64,000 bases of DNA from Gemmiger sp. An194 (GTDB lineage Bacteria; Bacillota; Clostridia; Oscillospirales; Ruminococcaceae): NCBI RefSeq assembly GCF_002160145.1, contig NZ_NFKA01000018.1, positions 1 through 64,000 of the forward strand, in the 5' to 3' direction. The first letter of the stretch is position 1, and every line of letters starts with the position of its first letter. The notes beneath the pieces were generated by a model that was given only the letters and a program-made list of their open reading frames with translations, had not been told where the DNA came from and searched no databases. Both the position numbers and the translations under genes were made by a program. This document shows positions 15,785 to 24,808 of the stretch, piece by piece.

Positions 15785-16256
15785 TCTCTCCTTTTTTGGA
15801 TGCGCGGATCACTCCCGCGCAAAACATTCTGCGGTCATTATACCACTGTTTTTCGAACAAATTCTACTGGCAATCGTTAAAAAAAGAACAGGCAAATTTT
15901 ATGAAATCTGCCCGCAGCGCATCCGGCACATGCCGCATTTCCGGGCCCTCAAATGCTTTTTTAAAGTATGGCTTTTCTCGTTTCTTCTTTTGTTTATTAA
16001 TCGCTTCCCGGATTAAACCGGTATTTTTTTACGAAATTAAAGCTTTATTCATAAAATATCAAATATTTTCATAGTATAATAGGGGCATGCAGCGAAAAAA
16101 GTGGCCGGCAACGGCTTTTCCAGGCTATTTTAGCAAAGTGTACCCGCGCCATCCGCTTTTGCCTTTGGTTGACAAGTTATCTTTTTATTTGTTACCCTAT
16201 TATTATAGGTTTTTTAACGAACCGGAATGAAACAAGAGAGGGGTTCGAGATTCGTC
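15785..16256. other. AT-rich intergenic region upstream of the DUF4914 gene
   Basis: About 470 nt between divergent genes with no credible coding frame. TATAAT at 16075-16080 and TTGACA at 16169-16174 are present, but neither has a properly spaced partner, so no promoter is called. It is more AT-rich than the surrounding chromosome. Confidence 0.5.
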
Positions 16257-18131
16257 ATGAACGTATTACTGGAAGAATTCGTGCTTCCGCGCGATTTGGA
16301 AATGATTTTGAACAACAGCCCCAGCATCATCATCCCCAAAACGGAGGAGATGCTGTATGATCTGATCTTTGGCAACGGCAGCACCAAGCAGATCGATGTT
16401 TCCTACGATGTAAACGGCACTCTTGTGAAGGAGGCCGACGTGGTGCGCTGCAAAAACGGTGCCGTGGTCAACTATGTGGAGGACTACATGCGCCGCCGCG
16501 ACCCGGACTGCATGCGCATCGGTGACGACAAGCCCACCGACAAGCCCCGCTTCAAGGATGTGTACGGCTACGACTTCAACACCCTGAAGGTGGATACTTA
16601 CAAGTGGCTGGCCCGTCAGGAGCTGATTCTGGTTCCCTTCATGGCCGGCGGCTACGAATACGGCTACCAGGCTCTGCTGGTCTGCCCCCGCAACGCGGCC
16701 TTCTTTGCGTTTGCGCTCTCCCAGCTGCAGGCTTTTGTCTGCGCCAAGGACATCCACAACTTCAAGCCCCGTGCCATCGTGTATGTGGCTCCTCCCTTCC
16801 GCCACACTCACTTTGACGGCAGGCAGGTGTGCGTGCACAACCGGCTGGACGACCGCCACGAGGTTTTCGCCTACAACCTGTACCCCGGCCCCTCTGCCAA
16901 GAAGGGCATCTACAGCGTTCTGCTGGACATCGGCGAGCAGGAGGGCTGGGTCACCGCCCACGCCTCCGCTGCCCGGATCGTGACCCCCTACGAGAACGAG
17001 ATGGTCATGATGCACGAGGGCGCTTCCGGCGGCGGCAAGAGTGAGCTGCTGCAGGATGTACACCGTGTACCGGACGGCCGCGTGCTGCTGGGCACCAACC
17101 TGGAAAGCGGCGAAAAAGATTACCTGCACATGAGCGATACCTGTACCATCTACCCGGTCACCGACGACATGGCGATCTGCCATCCCTCCTTCCAGACCGG
17201 CAGCGGCAAGCTGGCCCTGTACGACGGCGAGGATGGCTGGTTCCTGCGTGTGGACGGCATCACCGAATACGGCTCGGACCCCATGTACGAGCGCATCACC
17301 ATCCACAGCAAAAAGCCTCTGGTGTTCTTCAACATCGAGGGCGTGCCCGGTTCCACCTGCCTGGTGTGGGAGCACACCATGGACTCCACCGGCAAGCCCT
17401 GCCCCAACCCCCGCGTGATCGTTCCCCGCAAAATGGTGGACAACATCGTGGATAAGCCGGTGGAGGTGGATGTGCGCAGCTTCGGCGTGCGCATGCCGCC
17501 CTCCAGCGCCGCCCGCCCGGACTACGGCATCATGGGCCTGATGCACATCATCCCGCCCGCCCTGGCCTGGCTGTGGCGTCTGGTGGCCCCCCGCGGCTTC
17601 AAGAACCCCAGCATCAGCGGCAACTCGCCTCTGGCCAGCGAAGGCGTGGGCTCCTACTGGCCCTTCGCCACCGGCCTGCGGGTACGCCAGGCAAACCTGC
17701 TGCTGGAGCAGATTCTGGCCTGCCCCAACACCAAGTACGTACTGATTCCCAACCAGCACATCGGCGTATACCGCATCGGCTTCGCGGCCGAGTGGATCAG
17801 CCGTGAGTATCTGGCCCGCCGCGGCGGCGTGAACATGAAGATGGACCGCCTGTCCCCCGCTCCCTGCGCCCTGCTGGGCTACTGCATGAAGGAGATGAAG
17901 GTGGACGGCCAGGACATCCGTTCCGCGTTCCTGCATCCCGAAACCCAGGATCAGATGGGTATGGAGGGCTACGAGAAGGGCGCCCAGATTCTGTACGACT
18001 TCTTTGCCAAGGAGCTGGAGGCCTTCGATGTGGAGGAACTGCACCCGGTGGGCAAGCAGATCCTGGAGTGCTTCAAAAAGCGCGGCACCATCGAGGACTA
18101 CTGCGCCATCACTCCCTTGGGCCTGAAATAA
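16257..18131 (+). CDS. DUF4914 family protein (PEP carboxykinase-like fold)
   Basis: A 624-residue soluble protein whose length and sequence match DUF4914. HEGASGGGKSELLQDVHR (near 250) is a P-loop of the kind found in phosphoenolpyruvate carboxykinase, and DDMAICHPSFQTGSGKL follows at the place of the second metal/nucleotide site. The reaction is not known. The codon bias is extreme (AAG, CTG, GGC, AAC), like scfB, so it should be abundant. An in-frame ATG 30 nt upstream has no ribosome site; ATG 16257 has GAGAGGGG about 13 nt before it. It is transcribed alone and ends at a good terminator. Confidence 0.7.
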   Translation: MNVLLEEFVLPRDLEMILNNSPSIIIPKTEEMLYDLIFGNGSTKQIDVSYDVNGTLVKEADVVRCKNGAVVNYVEDYMRRRDPDCMRIGDDKPTDKPRFKDVYGYDFNTLKVDTYKWLARQELILVPFMAGGYEYGYQALLVCPRNAAFFAFALSQLQAFVCAKDIHNFKPRAIVYVAPPFRHTHFDGRQVCVHNRLDDRHEVFAYNLYPGPSAKKGIYSVLLDIGEQEGWVTAHASAARIVTPYENEMVMMHEGASGGGKSELLQDVHRVPDGRVLLGTNLESGEKDYLHMSDTCTIYPVTDDMAICHPSFQTGSGKLALYDGEDGWFLRVDGITEYGSDPMYERITIHSKKPLVFFNIEGVPGSTCLVWEHTMDSTGKPCPNPRVIVPRKMVDNIVDKPVEVDVRSFGVRMPPSSAARPDYGIMGLMHIIPPALAWLWRLVAPRGFKNPSISGNSPLASEGVGSYWPFATGLRVRQANLLLEQILACPNTKYVLIPNQHIGVYRIGFAAEWISREYLARRGGVNMKMDRLSPAPCALLGYCMKEMKVDGQDIRSAFLHPETQDQMGMEGYEKGAQILYDFFAKELEAFDVEELHPVGKQILECFKKRGTIEDYCAITPLGLK

Positions 18132-18143
18132 TTTCTGCCAAAC

Positions 18144-18176
18144 AAGGCCTCCCGGCCGCTGACCGGGGGGCCTTTT
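18144..18176 (+). terminator. Terminator of the DUF4914 gene
   Basis: AAGGCCTCCCGG pairs with CCGGGGGGCCTT and is followed by TTTT. Confidence 0.8.
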
Positions 18177-18216
18177 GCATCCCATGCGGGCCCGTCCCGC
18201 CTTCCGGAGGAAATTT

Positions 18217-19326
18217 ATGAAACGCTGCTTTTCTCTCTTGAACGGGGATCGGCTCGACTGCACCGAGCAGGCCGCAATCCTCACCTTTTCCGGTCCCCGG
18301 GCGGTGCTTTCCACCGCTGCAAACGGCGGCGGCCTGCGCCGGGACCTGAGCGCCGTGTTCAATTACAGCGACTGCGGCCCTGCCGGAGTCTGCCGCCCCA
18401 TGGAGGGTGATACCCTGCTGGAGCACCAGCGGGCCGTGGCCCGGCGCCTGGGTCTGGACCCGGAGCACACCACCGGGCTGGACACCGCCGTGAATCTGGA
18501 CAATATGGTCCTGGTCACCCGTCAGTGGCAGGAGCTTTGGGTCACAGCTGCGGTCTCCGCCGGGGCGGATGTGAACGCTCTGTGCGCCGGTGACCCGGCC
18601 ACCCTCACCGAGCAGGCCGGCAAGCCCTGCGCCGTTCCGGCAGGCACCATCAACATCTTTCTCATCACCGGCCAGGCCCTTTCCCCCGGTGCCATGGTGG
18701 AGCTGGTGCTCACCGCCACCGAGGCCAAGACCGCCGTGCTGCGGGACCTGATGCAGGGCAGCAGCGCCTCGCCCCGACTGGCCACCGGCACTGGCACCGA
18801 TGGGCTGGTGATCGTCTGCGATGATTCCGGCACTTCACCCTTCCTTTTGAACGCAGGCAAGCATTTCAAGTTCGGCGAACTGGCGGCCCAGGCCGTGAGC
18901 CAGGCGGTGGCGGAAGCTCTGCTGCGCCAGACCGGCCTGTGCCCGGAGTTTCAGCGCAGTATGCTGCGGCGGCTGCAGCGTTTCGGCATCAATGCCCAAA
19001 GCCTGCAGGCCCACTGCTCCGGCAGCCTTCCCGGCGGCAGCGCCGCTTTTGACCGGGCGCTGGCCAAGCTGGACCGGGATTCCTTCGCCGTGAGCGCTGT
19101 GGCACTGTATCTGCATCTGATCGACCAGCTGCATGCCGGTCTGCTCACACCTGCCCAGGCCGATGACTGGGCGGAGCATCTGCTTGGCGAGCTGGCCGCG
19201 CACTTTCAGTTCAAAGCGACTGCTCCGGACACCGCTCAGTCGCTGGAGCAGCGGCTGGAGGGCTTTCTGGCCGGGCTTCTTCTGGCGCATCTGCGGGAGC
19301 AGGAACAGCTTTACCCTACTGCTTGA
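18217..19326 (+). CDS. cbiZ: Adenosylcobinamide amidohydrolase CbiZ
   Basis: A 369-residue protein matching CbiZ, which removes the aminopropanol side chain from adenosylcobinamide so that adenosylcobyric acid can be rebuilt with a new lower ligand (corrinoid salvage/remodelling). Family blocks are visible: TAAVSAGADVNALCAGDPA (about 108-127), GTINIFLITGQALSPGAMVE and ATEAKTAVLRDL, then ATGTGTDGLVIVCDDSG. The C-terminal 130 residues are extra, mainly helical and of unknown role; single-domain CbiZ is usually shorter. GGAGGA is 6 nt before the ATG. No other cobamide genes are close. Confidence 0.85.
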   Translation: MKRCFSLLNGDRLDCTEQAAILTFSGPRAVLSTAANGGGLRRDLSAVFNYSDCGPAGVCRPMEGDTLLEHQRAVARRLGLDPEHTTGLDTAVNLDNMVLVTRQWQELWVTAAVSAGADVNALCAGDPATLTEQAGKPCAVPAGTINIFLITGQALSPGAMVELVLTATEAKTAVLRDLMQGSSASPRLATGTGTDGLVIVCDDSGTSPFLLNAGKHFKFGELAAQAVSQAVAEALLRQTGLCPEFQRSMLRRLQRFGINAQSLQAHCSGSLPGGSAAFDRALAKLDRDSFAVSAVALYLHLIDQLHAGLLTPAQADDWAEHLLGELAAHFQFKATAPDTAQSLEQRLEGFLAGLLLAHLREQEQLYPTA

Positions 19327-19377
19327 ACGCAGCTCATTCCTCGATTTTTCTTCCGGCTCTTTTTCCCACTCAGTTTA

Positions 19378-19406
19378 TTGACATGCGTTTTTTGATATGA
19401 TATCCT
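19378..19406 (+). promoter_or_regulatory. Promoter of the GGDEF gene
   Basis: TTGACA (19378-19383), a 17-nt spacer and TATCCT (19401-19406), with TGA directly before the -10. Transcription would start near 19413, about 70 nt before the AAGGAGG at 19481. Confidence 0.65.
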
Positions 19407-19652
19407 TTTGTGAAGTTGGGCCTATATCACTCCTGCTTGGCCCATCACAATGCGCATATTCCGTCTTTTTCAGGCAAAACAAGGAGGAACTGAAGGGATC
19501 TTTGCCAGCGCACAAAAGAACTCTGGGCAGCTTATCTGGCTAAATGCAATGAGGGAAATTTAAGTGGCCTGAATCACTTTGCTCCTGCCTGCTCTGTCAT
19601 TGGCACCGGCAAGCACGAAATCTACCGCGATCTGGATCAGTTCACGCAGGCA

Positions 19653-20435
19653 ATGAACAAGGACATCCAGACCCGGGGAGATTTTTTATTCCATTTTCGG
19701 GACTTCTGGTGCACAGAACAGCCGCTGAGTGAAGACTGCAGCCTGGTCTATGGCGGATTATATATCTGGGGCGACAGCACCGATAACAGCATCCGCATCA
19801 ATATGGACAGCCGCTTTACGATTCTGTATAAAAAAATTGACGGCGAATGGAAAGTCCTCCATCTGCATCAGTCCATTCCCAATCCCGAACAGATGGATGG
19901 CGAATATTATCCGCGCACCCTGACCCAGCAGATCGAGCGTTCTCAGGAAACCATTGAGCATCTGACCCAGCTGGCCCAGCGGGACAGCCTGACCGGTCTG
20001 ATCAATTTCAACACCTTGCAGAGCTTTTACACCGATCTGGACAAACACGACGCATGGCTCATCGTGGTGGACATGGACGATTTCAAGACCATCAACGATA
20101 CCCACGGCCATCTGGCAGGCAACCACATGCTCCGGCGGCTTTCCGATCTGCTGATGGCCACCGTGCGCTCCCACGATCTGGTCTGCCGCATGGGCGGCGA
20201 CGAGTTCGTTCTGCTGTGCTGTGGATTGGGCTCCGAGCGCAACGCGCAGGAACTGATGCAGCGGCTGCTGGCGCGCACTGCAGAAGTTTCCGGTGAGGAA
20301 CCCGCCTGGACCGGCATCTCCATCGGCGGCACTCCCATTTACAGCGATGACTGCCTGGAAAGCGCCTTTAAGCGGGCGGATAAAGCCCTCTATCAGGCGA
20401 AGGCCCAAGGCAAAAACCAGGGCAGTATTCTATAA
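19653..20435 (+). CDS. NTF2-like/GGDEF diguanylate cyclase, 5' end unclear
   Basis: The C-terminal GGDEF domain (about 100-260) has RMGGDEF intact and an inhibitory I-site RxxD (RSHD) five residues before it, so it should make cyclic di-GMP with product feedback. The N-terminal part resembles a SnoaL/NTF2-like sensor domain (YKKIDGEWKVLHLHQS). ATG 19653 gives 260 residues, but coding-like sequence in the same frame runs back to 19494 (translating as KELWAAYLAKCNEGN and on to SVIGTGKHEIYRDL) with no ATG, GTG or TTG. A strong AAGGAGG lies at 19481-19487. So the real protein is about 45-50 residues longer and starts by an unusual codon, or a one-base shift near AAAA (19514) has damaged it. Confidence 0.82.
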   Translation: MNKDIQTRGDFLFHFRDFWCTEQPLSEDCSLVYGGLYIWGDSTDNSIRINMDSRFTILYKKIDGEWKVLHLHQSIPNPEQMDGEYYPRTLTQQIERSQETIEHLTQLAQRDSLTGLINFNTLQSFYTDLDKHDAWLIVVDMDDFKTINDTHGHLAGNHMLRRLSDLLMATVRSHDLVCRMGGDEFVLLCCGLGSERNAQELMQRLLARTAEVSGEEPAWTGISIGGTPIYSDDCLESAFKRADKALYQAKAQGKNQGSIL

Positions 20436-20452
20436 ACGCCCTTATTCCATCC

Positions 20453-20499
20453 AAAAAACGCCGCCCTGCCGGAAGTTCCCGGCAGGGCGGCGTTTTTTT
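20453..20499. terminator. Bidirectional terminator
   Basis: ACGCCGCCCTGCCGG and CCGGCAGGGCGGCGT form a 15-bp stem, with A6 on the left and T7 on the right. It closes the GGDEF gene and the convergent HAD gene. Confidence 0.92.
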
Positions 20500-20506
20500 C
20501 CTTTGT

Positions 20507-21166
20507 TTACAACTGACCATCCAGCAGCAGCTGGCGGACCTCAAGCAGGTCCTTACAACACCGGCTGTACAGCGCCCGGATCTCCTCATCAGGCTGGGCG
20601 ATATCCGGCACCATCACAGTGACCGCCCCGGCCGCGTGGCCCGCGCGCACACCGTTGAAGCTGTCCTCCAGAACCAGACAGTCCCGGATGTCCACGCCCA
20701 GACGGCGGGCCGCCTCCAGAAAGATATCCGGTGCGGGCTTGCTGTGGCGCACATCCGCGCCGCAGACCACCTGATCAAAATACCGGGCCATACCGGTGGT
20801 TTCCAGGTTTTTCAAGATCAGCGCTCGGGGACTGGAGCTGGCCACGATACGAGGCAGCTTTTTCTCCGCCAGCGTTTCCAGCAGCTCGGCAAGGCCCGGC
20901 TTGCAGGGCACACCCTGAGAAAACCGTTCCTCCGCCAGCTCCCACACCTTTTCCACGATCACCTGGGGGTCTGTCTGGGGAAAGAATTTATGAATGTGCT
21001 CGTTCAGCCTCACACCCGCCAGCCCGCGGCCGCCGGTAAAAAATGCCTCCAGATCCTGCGGCATTTCCAGCCCCAACGCCTGGCAGGCAGGTTCCCACAG
21101 AGTATCCCACAGACGCTCGGTATCAAACATCAGGCCGTCCATATCAAAAATAACCGCTTTTATCAT
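20507..21166 (-). CDS. HAD family hydrolase (beta-phosphoglucomutase-like)
   Basis: A 219-residue HAD-superfamily phosphatase with a helical cap. Motif I is DMDGLMFD (about 8-15), motif II is the Ser in VASSSP, motif III is the Lys in HSKPAPDIF and motif IV is VLEDSFNG. This is the subgroup of beta-phosphoglucomutases and small sugar-phosphate phosphatases; the substrate is not predictable. GGAAGGA precedes the ATG. It is the last chromosomal gene before the integrated element. Confidence 0.88.
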   Translation of the reverse strand: MIKAVIFDMDGLMFDTERLWDTLWEPACQALGLEMPQDLEAFFTGGRGLAGVRLNEHIHKFFPQTDPQVIVEKVWELAEERFSQGVPCKPGLAELLETLAEKKLPRIVASSSPRALILKNLETTGMARYFDQVVCGADVRHSKPAPDIFLEAARRLGVDIRDCLVLEDSFNGVRAGHAAGAVTVMVPDIAQPDEEIRALYSRCCKDLLEVRQLLLDGQL

Positions 21167-21268
21167 AAAAGAAATTCCTTCCTTACGCTTGTTTTGCAGC
21201 CTCTATTCTACCCCATTTTCCATGGATTGACAACCGGCGCCCACAGTCTTTTATCCCGCGAAGCTATC

Positions 21269-21305
21269 AAAAAAACAGGACAAGCCTGCTTAAAGGCTTG
21301 TCCTG
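21269..21305 (-). terminator. Terminator of the interrupted tRNA-Arg gene
   Basis: On the minus strand CAGGACAAGCCT pairs with AGGCTTGTCCTG (12 bp, 6-nt loop) and is followed by seven T. It lies 2 nt beyond the CCA end of the tRNA remnant, as expected for the original tRNA transcript. Confidence 0.8.
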
Positions 21306-21306
21306 C

Positions 21307-21350
21307 TGGCACCCCCGGCGAGAATCGAACTCACAACTAACCCTTAGGAG
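21307..21350 (-). other. 3' half of tRNA-Arg(CCT): attachment site at the element's left end
   Basis: Read on the minus strand, the segment starts at an anticodon loop CTCCTAA (anticodon CCT), then GGGTT, a variable loop, a T-arm GTGAG-TTCGATT-CTCGC, acceptor CGGGGGT, G and an encoded CCA. Upstream of the loop the sequence stops matching: the bases before the loop (CTCTT) cannot pair with GGGTT, and no 5' acceptor or D-arm follows. The gene is therefore cut at the anticodon loop, a classical tyrosine-integrase crossover point. The tRNA's terminator is intact on the chromosomal side, so the element lies to the right. Confidence 0.75.
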
Positions 21351-21458
21351 AAGAGCCTAATGAGCTAAATCAAATGCAACGGAACACAAAGAAAACCAGT
21401 AATATCAAGGCTTTTCCCGCATTACCTTATATACAGAGTACAACCAAAATCAAACCCA

Positions 21459-21486
21459 AACAAGGGTGAATTCCCCCTTGTTTTTT
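21459..21486 (+). terminator. Terminator-like hairpin near the element end
   Basis: AACAAGGG pairs with CCCTTGTT across a short loop and is followed by T. It would insulate the element from transcription entering across the junction. Confidence 0.55.
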
Positions 21487-21690
21487 GCAAGCTGTTAGCA
21501 AACCTCTTTGTTTTCAGGAGCCGTCATCAGTTCAATCTGCTTCTGAAACCGCACCATTTTCGTTGAACTATATACAAGGGGGTAGTGGGTCTTTCTTGGG
21601 AGCTGACCTCAAGTCGTTTTCTCCCCCCTAGAACCCCCCTAACCATCTGAAGGAGAAGAATAACTATCTGAAAATAGAATATCTGTCCTC

Positions 21691-21729
21691 ATCCTGTTAT
21701 TTGCATCTTGCCAAATAACAGGATTTTTT
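21691..21729 (+). terminator. Terminator-like hairpin upstream of the toprim gene
   Basis: ATCCTGTTATTTG and CAAATAACAGGAT form a perfect 13-bp stem followed by six T, 36 nt before the first gene. It may be an attenuator for the element's left operon. Confidence 0.75.
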
Positions 21730-21764
21730 ATAGCTAATTCTGAAACTAACTGGAGGAATCTTTC

Positions 21765-22706
21765 ATGCGAAGAGTAAGCAAAGCACAAATTCAAAATGCC
21801 CGGCAAATCGGAGTTTTGGATTACTTCCGGATTTGCAAGCCCCATGAACTGATCAAAGTAAGTGCCCACGATTATCGGACCCGCACACACAGTAGCCTTG
21901 TCATCAGTGACAATGGTTTGTTTCACTGGTACCGCGCAGGTGTAGGCGGAAACAATGCAATCGACTATCTGCTCAAGGTAGAAAATATGGATTTCGTTAG
22001 CGCAGTACGGTTGCTGAATGAACTCCAACCTGTCCGCGCCTCTTTTCAGCCGGTGCCCCATCCGATGAATACTCCTTCTATTCAAAAATCCTTTGAGCCA
22101 CCGGTACCTGATCGAAGCAGCGAAACCATTCAGGCTTATCTTTATCGCCGCGGAATCAGTGGCAAAGTATTTCGTTTTTGCCGCAATGCAGGTACCGTCT
22201 ACCAAACAACTCGTGGAGGATATAAAAACTGTGTTTTCCTTGGCCTGGATTCCCAAGGCACACCACGTTCTGCTTTCACACGCAGCTGCCAAGGAACTTG
22301 GCGTGGTGATATAGCCGGAAGTCAAAAGAAATACGGTTTTCTGATTCCTGCCGATGATGAGGACTGTTCCACTGTGGCAATTTTTGAAGCTCCCATTGAT
22401 GCCATGTCTGGTGCTTCGCTCACACAATACCAACGAGAAAAGCCTTGGCGAAGCCAGTTCTATCTGGCAATGGGTGGCCTGAATCATCAATCCGTGGATT
22501 ACTTTCTGGAAAATCATCCGCAGATTCGAACCATCAATCTTTGTTTGGACAACGATGCCCCTGGCCGGAATTTTGCCAAGCAACTTTTGGAATCTCTTTC
22601 AACCAGAGGATATATCGTGATCGACAGCCCTCCCAGTATCGGAAAAGACTATAACGAACAGCTCATTTATCAAAAGCAACATCTGAACTCGTCCCCTATC
22701 CGATGA
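21765..22706 (+). CDS. DUF3991/TOPRIM domain protein (primase-like)
   Basis: A 313-residue protein with a DUF3991 N-terminal part (about 60-110) and a TOPRIM domain at about 195-300. IFEAPIDAMSGA gives the conserved Glu, and CLDNDAPG gives the DxD metal-binding pair. Such proteins are regular in Firmicute ICEs and plasmids, and are thought to act in replication or priming of the transferred strand. The zinc-ribbon or helicase parts of a full primase are absent. TGGAGGA lies 7 nt before the ATG. It is the first gene of a tight rightward operon. Confidence 0.85.
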   Translation: MRRVSKAQIQNARQIGVLDYFRICKPHELIKVSAHDYRTRTHSSLVISDNGLFHWYRAGVGGNNAIDYLLKVENMDFVSAVRLLNELQPVRASFQPVPHPMNTPSIQKSFEPPVPDRSSETIQAYLYRRGISGKVFRFCRNAGTVYQTTRGGYKNCVFLGLDSQGTPRSAFTRSCQGTWRGDIAGSQKKYGFLIPADDEDCSTVAIFEAPIDAMSGASLTQYQREKPWRSQFYLAMGGLNHQSVDYFLENHPQIRTINLCLDNDAPGRNFAKQLLESLSTRGYIVIDSPPSIGKDYNEQLIYQKQHLNSSPIR

Positions 22707-22735
22707 ATAAACCTCTTTTAAGGAGATTAGAAACC

Positions 22736-23086
22736 ATGAAGAAAAAACGTATTACTGCAATCCAAGCCTATTGGAAAGGTGTGCGCTGTGCAGAACATCT
22801 CATCCGTGGCTTGAAACAAATGTCTGAGCACGATCCCGACGCATCTCCCAGCCTCATTGCAAATGCAATTTATGTCCTGACCTATTATGCAACCGGTCGC
22901 GACTGTCTTCGCCTGATGCCCATCTATTTCCGTATGTTGGGTATGGAAGTTCCCCGCCCTATTCGCCATCTTCCCAGCAGTTCCGATGAGAACCTTACTA
23001 CTTCATTTCGCGTAGGACTTTTTGTTGGTCTGGAGGAGATCTTGGACAACTCGGATACTACGATCGAACAAACGGAGGAATTCTAA
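22736..23086 (+). CDS. Hypothetical ICE protein, 116 residues
   Basis: I do not recognise this protein. It is a mostly helical soluble protein with a basic start ([15 protein letters not shown]) and an acidic C-terminus. An in-frame ATG at 22703 overlaps the toprim stop but has no ribosome site; ATG 22736 follows AAGGAG by 10 nt and was chosen. Its stop overlaps the parA start (TAATG). Position directly before parA suggests a role in partition or replication control, which is inference only. Confidence 0.65.
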   Translation: MKKKRITAIQAYWKGVRCAEHLIRGLKQMSEHDPDASPSLIANAIYVLTYYATGRDCLRLMPIYFRMLGMEVPRPIRHLPSSSDENLTTSFRVGLFVGLEEILDNSDTTIEQTEEF

Positions 23087-23901
23087 TGAAAACCATTGCC
23101 ATTGCCAATCAAAAGGGCGGTGTGGGAAAAACCACCACCGCTGTGAATCTGGGTGTGGCTCTTGCTCAGCAAGGCTACAAGGTTTTGTTGGTGGATGCCG
23201 ACCCACAGGGCGATCTGAGCTGCTATCTTGGCTGCTATGACATGGAATCCGGAAACGGCACACTCAGCACCATGATGGATGATGTAATCAATGATCGCCC
23301 CATCACCAATGCGGTGCGCCATCACGAAGAAGGCGTCGATTACATTCCGTCTGATATCGAACTGTCCGATATGGAAGTGCGGCTGGTAAATGTAATGGCC
23401 CATGAACGGGTGCTTGAACAGGCGCTGGAGCCACTTCGGGATAAATATGATTATTGCCTGATCGATTGTATGCCCAGCCTGGGAATACTCACGGTTTCTT
23501 CACTGGTTGCTTCCGACAAAGTTCTGGTTCCTGTACAGGCACAGCACTTCGCCATGAAAGGTCTGATTTCTCTGGTCAAAAGCATTCAGCAGGTACGGCG
23601 GCGAATCAATCCCCGTCTGGAACTGGATGGTATTGTAATCACCATGGTGGACAAGCGCACCAATCTTTCCCGCGATGTGAGTGCCGCCCTGCGCCGGGCC
23701 TATGGCCATCAGATCAAAATTTATGGTTCTGAAATCCCCATCAGCACCAAAACCGCTGAGAGTGCAGCCACCGGACGTAGCCAATTGAGCTACGATCCCA
23801 ATGGCGCTGCCAGCAGAGCATATCAATCGTTGGCAAAGGAGGTCACACAGGGTGAACGAAAAAATGTACGGGCAGAACATCCGTCTGCCCTCACTCGATA
23901 A
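23086..23901 (+). CDS. parA: ParA/Soj-type partition ATPase
   Basis: A 271-residue P-loop ATPase with the deviant Walker A motif KGGVGKTT (10-17), DADPQGDL (switch) and the Walker B stretch [11 protein letters not shown]. This is the ParA/MinD-type used for DNA segregation, working with ParB bound at centromere-like sites. It overlaps the previous gene by one base and parB by about 50 nt. In an ICE such a pair would stabilise the excised circle. No parS-like repeat was found nearby. Confidence 0.94.
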   Translation: MKTIAIANQKGGVGKTTTAVNLGVALAQQGYKVLLVDADPQGDLSCYLGCYDMESGNGTLSTMMDDVINDRPITNAVRHHEEGVDYIPSDIELSDMEVRLVNVMAHERVLEQALEPLRDKYDYCLIDCMPSLGILTVSSLVASDKVLVPVQAQHFAMKGLISLVKSIQQVRRRINPRLELDGIVITMVDKRTNLSRDVSAALRRAYGHQIKIYGSEIPISTKTAESAATGRSQLSYDPNGAASRAYQSLAKEVTQGERKNVRAEHPSALTR

Positions 23902-24802
23902 TCTGTTCAGTTCCGAATCGGATCGACAGGACGCAAAACTTGAAAAAGTACAGAATCTGCGATTGTCGGAACTGTTTTCTTTCAAAGACCATCCCTTTCA
24001 GATTCGTGACGATGAAGAGATGCAGAAGATGGTAGACAGCATCAAAGATCATGGCGTACTGACCCCTGCCATCGTGCGGCCCCGCCCGGAAGGCGGATAC
24101 GAACTGGTATCCGGCCACCGGCGGCATCGTGGCTGCACACTCGCGGGGCTGGACACCATGCCCTGCATTGTAAGGGAAATGGATGACGATACTGCCGTGA
24201 TCTTAATGGTAGACAGCAATTGCCAGCGAGAACATATCCTGCCCAGCGAAAAAGCCAAAGCGTATAAGATGATGTTGGAAGCCCTGCAACGAAAGCGTGG
24301 TAGACCCGCACTGGAAAATTCGGGCCAAGTTGGCCCGAATTTTAAAGGTGTCCGCTCCAATCAATTACTTGCTGATGACGTTGGCGAAAGCGTAAAACAA
24401 ATCCAGCGCTACATCCGCTTAACAGATCTTATTCCAGACCTTCTGGATATGGTGGATGAGGGCCAATTAAAACTCACTCCCGCAGTGGAGCTGAGTTCTC
24501 TTGCTCCACACGAGCAGGAAGAAGTTCTTGAATACCTTCAATACATGGAATGTACCCCTTCCCTGTCCCAGGCTCAGAAATTGAAAACTGCCAGCAAAAA
24601 TGCGCCGCTTACACCAGAAAGCATTGAAAAAATTATGTCTGCCAAAACCCCCAGCGTTTCCGCGCGGGAGCCACAGATACGTCTGTCCGTATCGAAAATC
24701 GAACAGTATTTTCCGAAGGGCTACACCATAGAGCAGATGGAACAGTATATTATCCGTTTGCTGGAAAACTATGAGCGCAGCCGTTCTCGGGAAGGGCGGT
24801 GA
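23852..24802 (+). CDS. parB: ParB/RepB/Spo0J family partition protein
   Basis: A 316-residue protein starting at GTG 23852, which has AAAGGAGG 9 nt upstream. A ParB nuclease-like/CTP-binding fold (about 38-140) contains [17 protein letters not shown], the family's GHRR motif. A helix-turn-helix follows (about 165-205, [21 protein letters not shown]). The C-terminal dimer region is near 270-316. The first 50 nt lie inside parA in another frame, which shows translational coupling. ParB spreads along DNA from parS and activates ParA's ATPase. Confidence 0.92.
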   Translation: MNEKMYGQNIRLPSLDNLFSSESDRQDAKLEKVQNLRLSELFSFKDHPFQIRDDEEMQKMVDSIKDHGVLTPAIVRPRPEGGYELVSGHRRHRGCTLAGLDTMPCIVREMDDDTAVILMVDSNCQREHILPSEKAKAYKMMLEALQRKRGRPALENSGQVGPNFKGVRSNQLLADDVGESVKQIQRYIRLTDLIPDLLDMVDEGQLKLTPAVELSSLAPHEQEEVLEYLQYMECTPSLSQAQKLKTASKNAPLTPESIEKIMSAKTPSVSAREPQIRLSVSKIEQYFPKGYTIEQMEQYIIRLLENYERSRSREGR

Positions 24803-24808
24803 CAGAAA

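Larger units (their letters stand above)
21351..21764. other. Element left-end non-coding region
   Basis: About 410 nt with no convincing gene. It holds two rho-independent hairpins (21459-21486 and 21691-21729). A 20-codon minus-strand frame (21495-21557, MVRFQKQIELMT...) could be the C-terminal scrap of a lost gene. Arm-type integrase sites might be here, but I could not identify repeats. Confidence 0.4.

Noticed and set aside
15796-16074. 92-codon plus-strand frame in the intergenic region
   Set aside because: It has no ribosome site, low-complexity Phe/Lys-rich content, and starts within the upstream region of gldA.
16075-16203. TATAAT and TTGACA as promoter of the DUF4914 gene
   Set aside because: The two elements are in the wrong order relative to each other, and neither has a partner at 16-18 nt.
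21495-21557. 20-codon minus-strand frame (MVRFQKQIELMT...) near the element end
   Set aside because: It has no ribosome site, is very short, and ends upstream in a stop a few codons beyond. It may be a gene fragment but cannot be supported.
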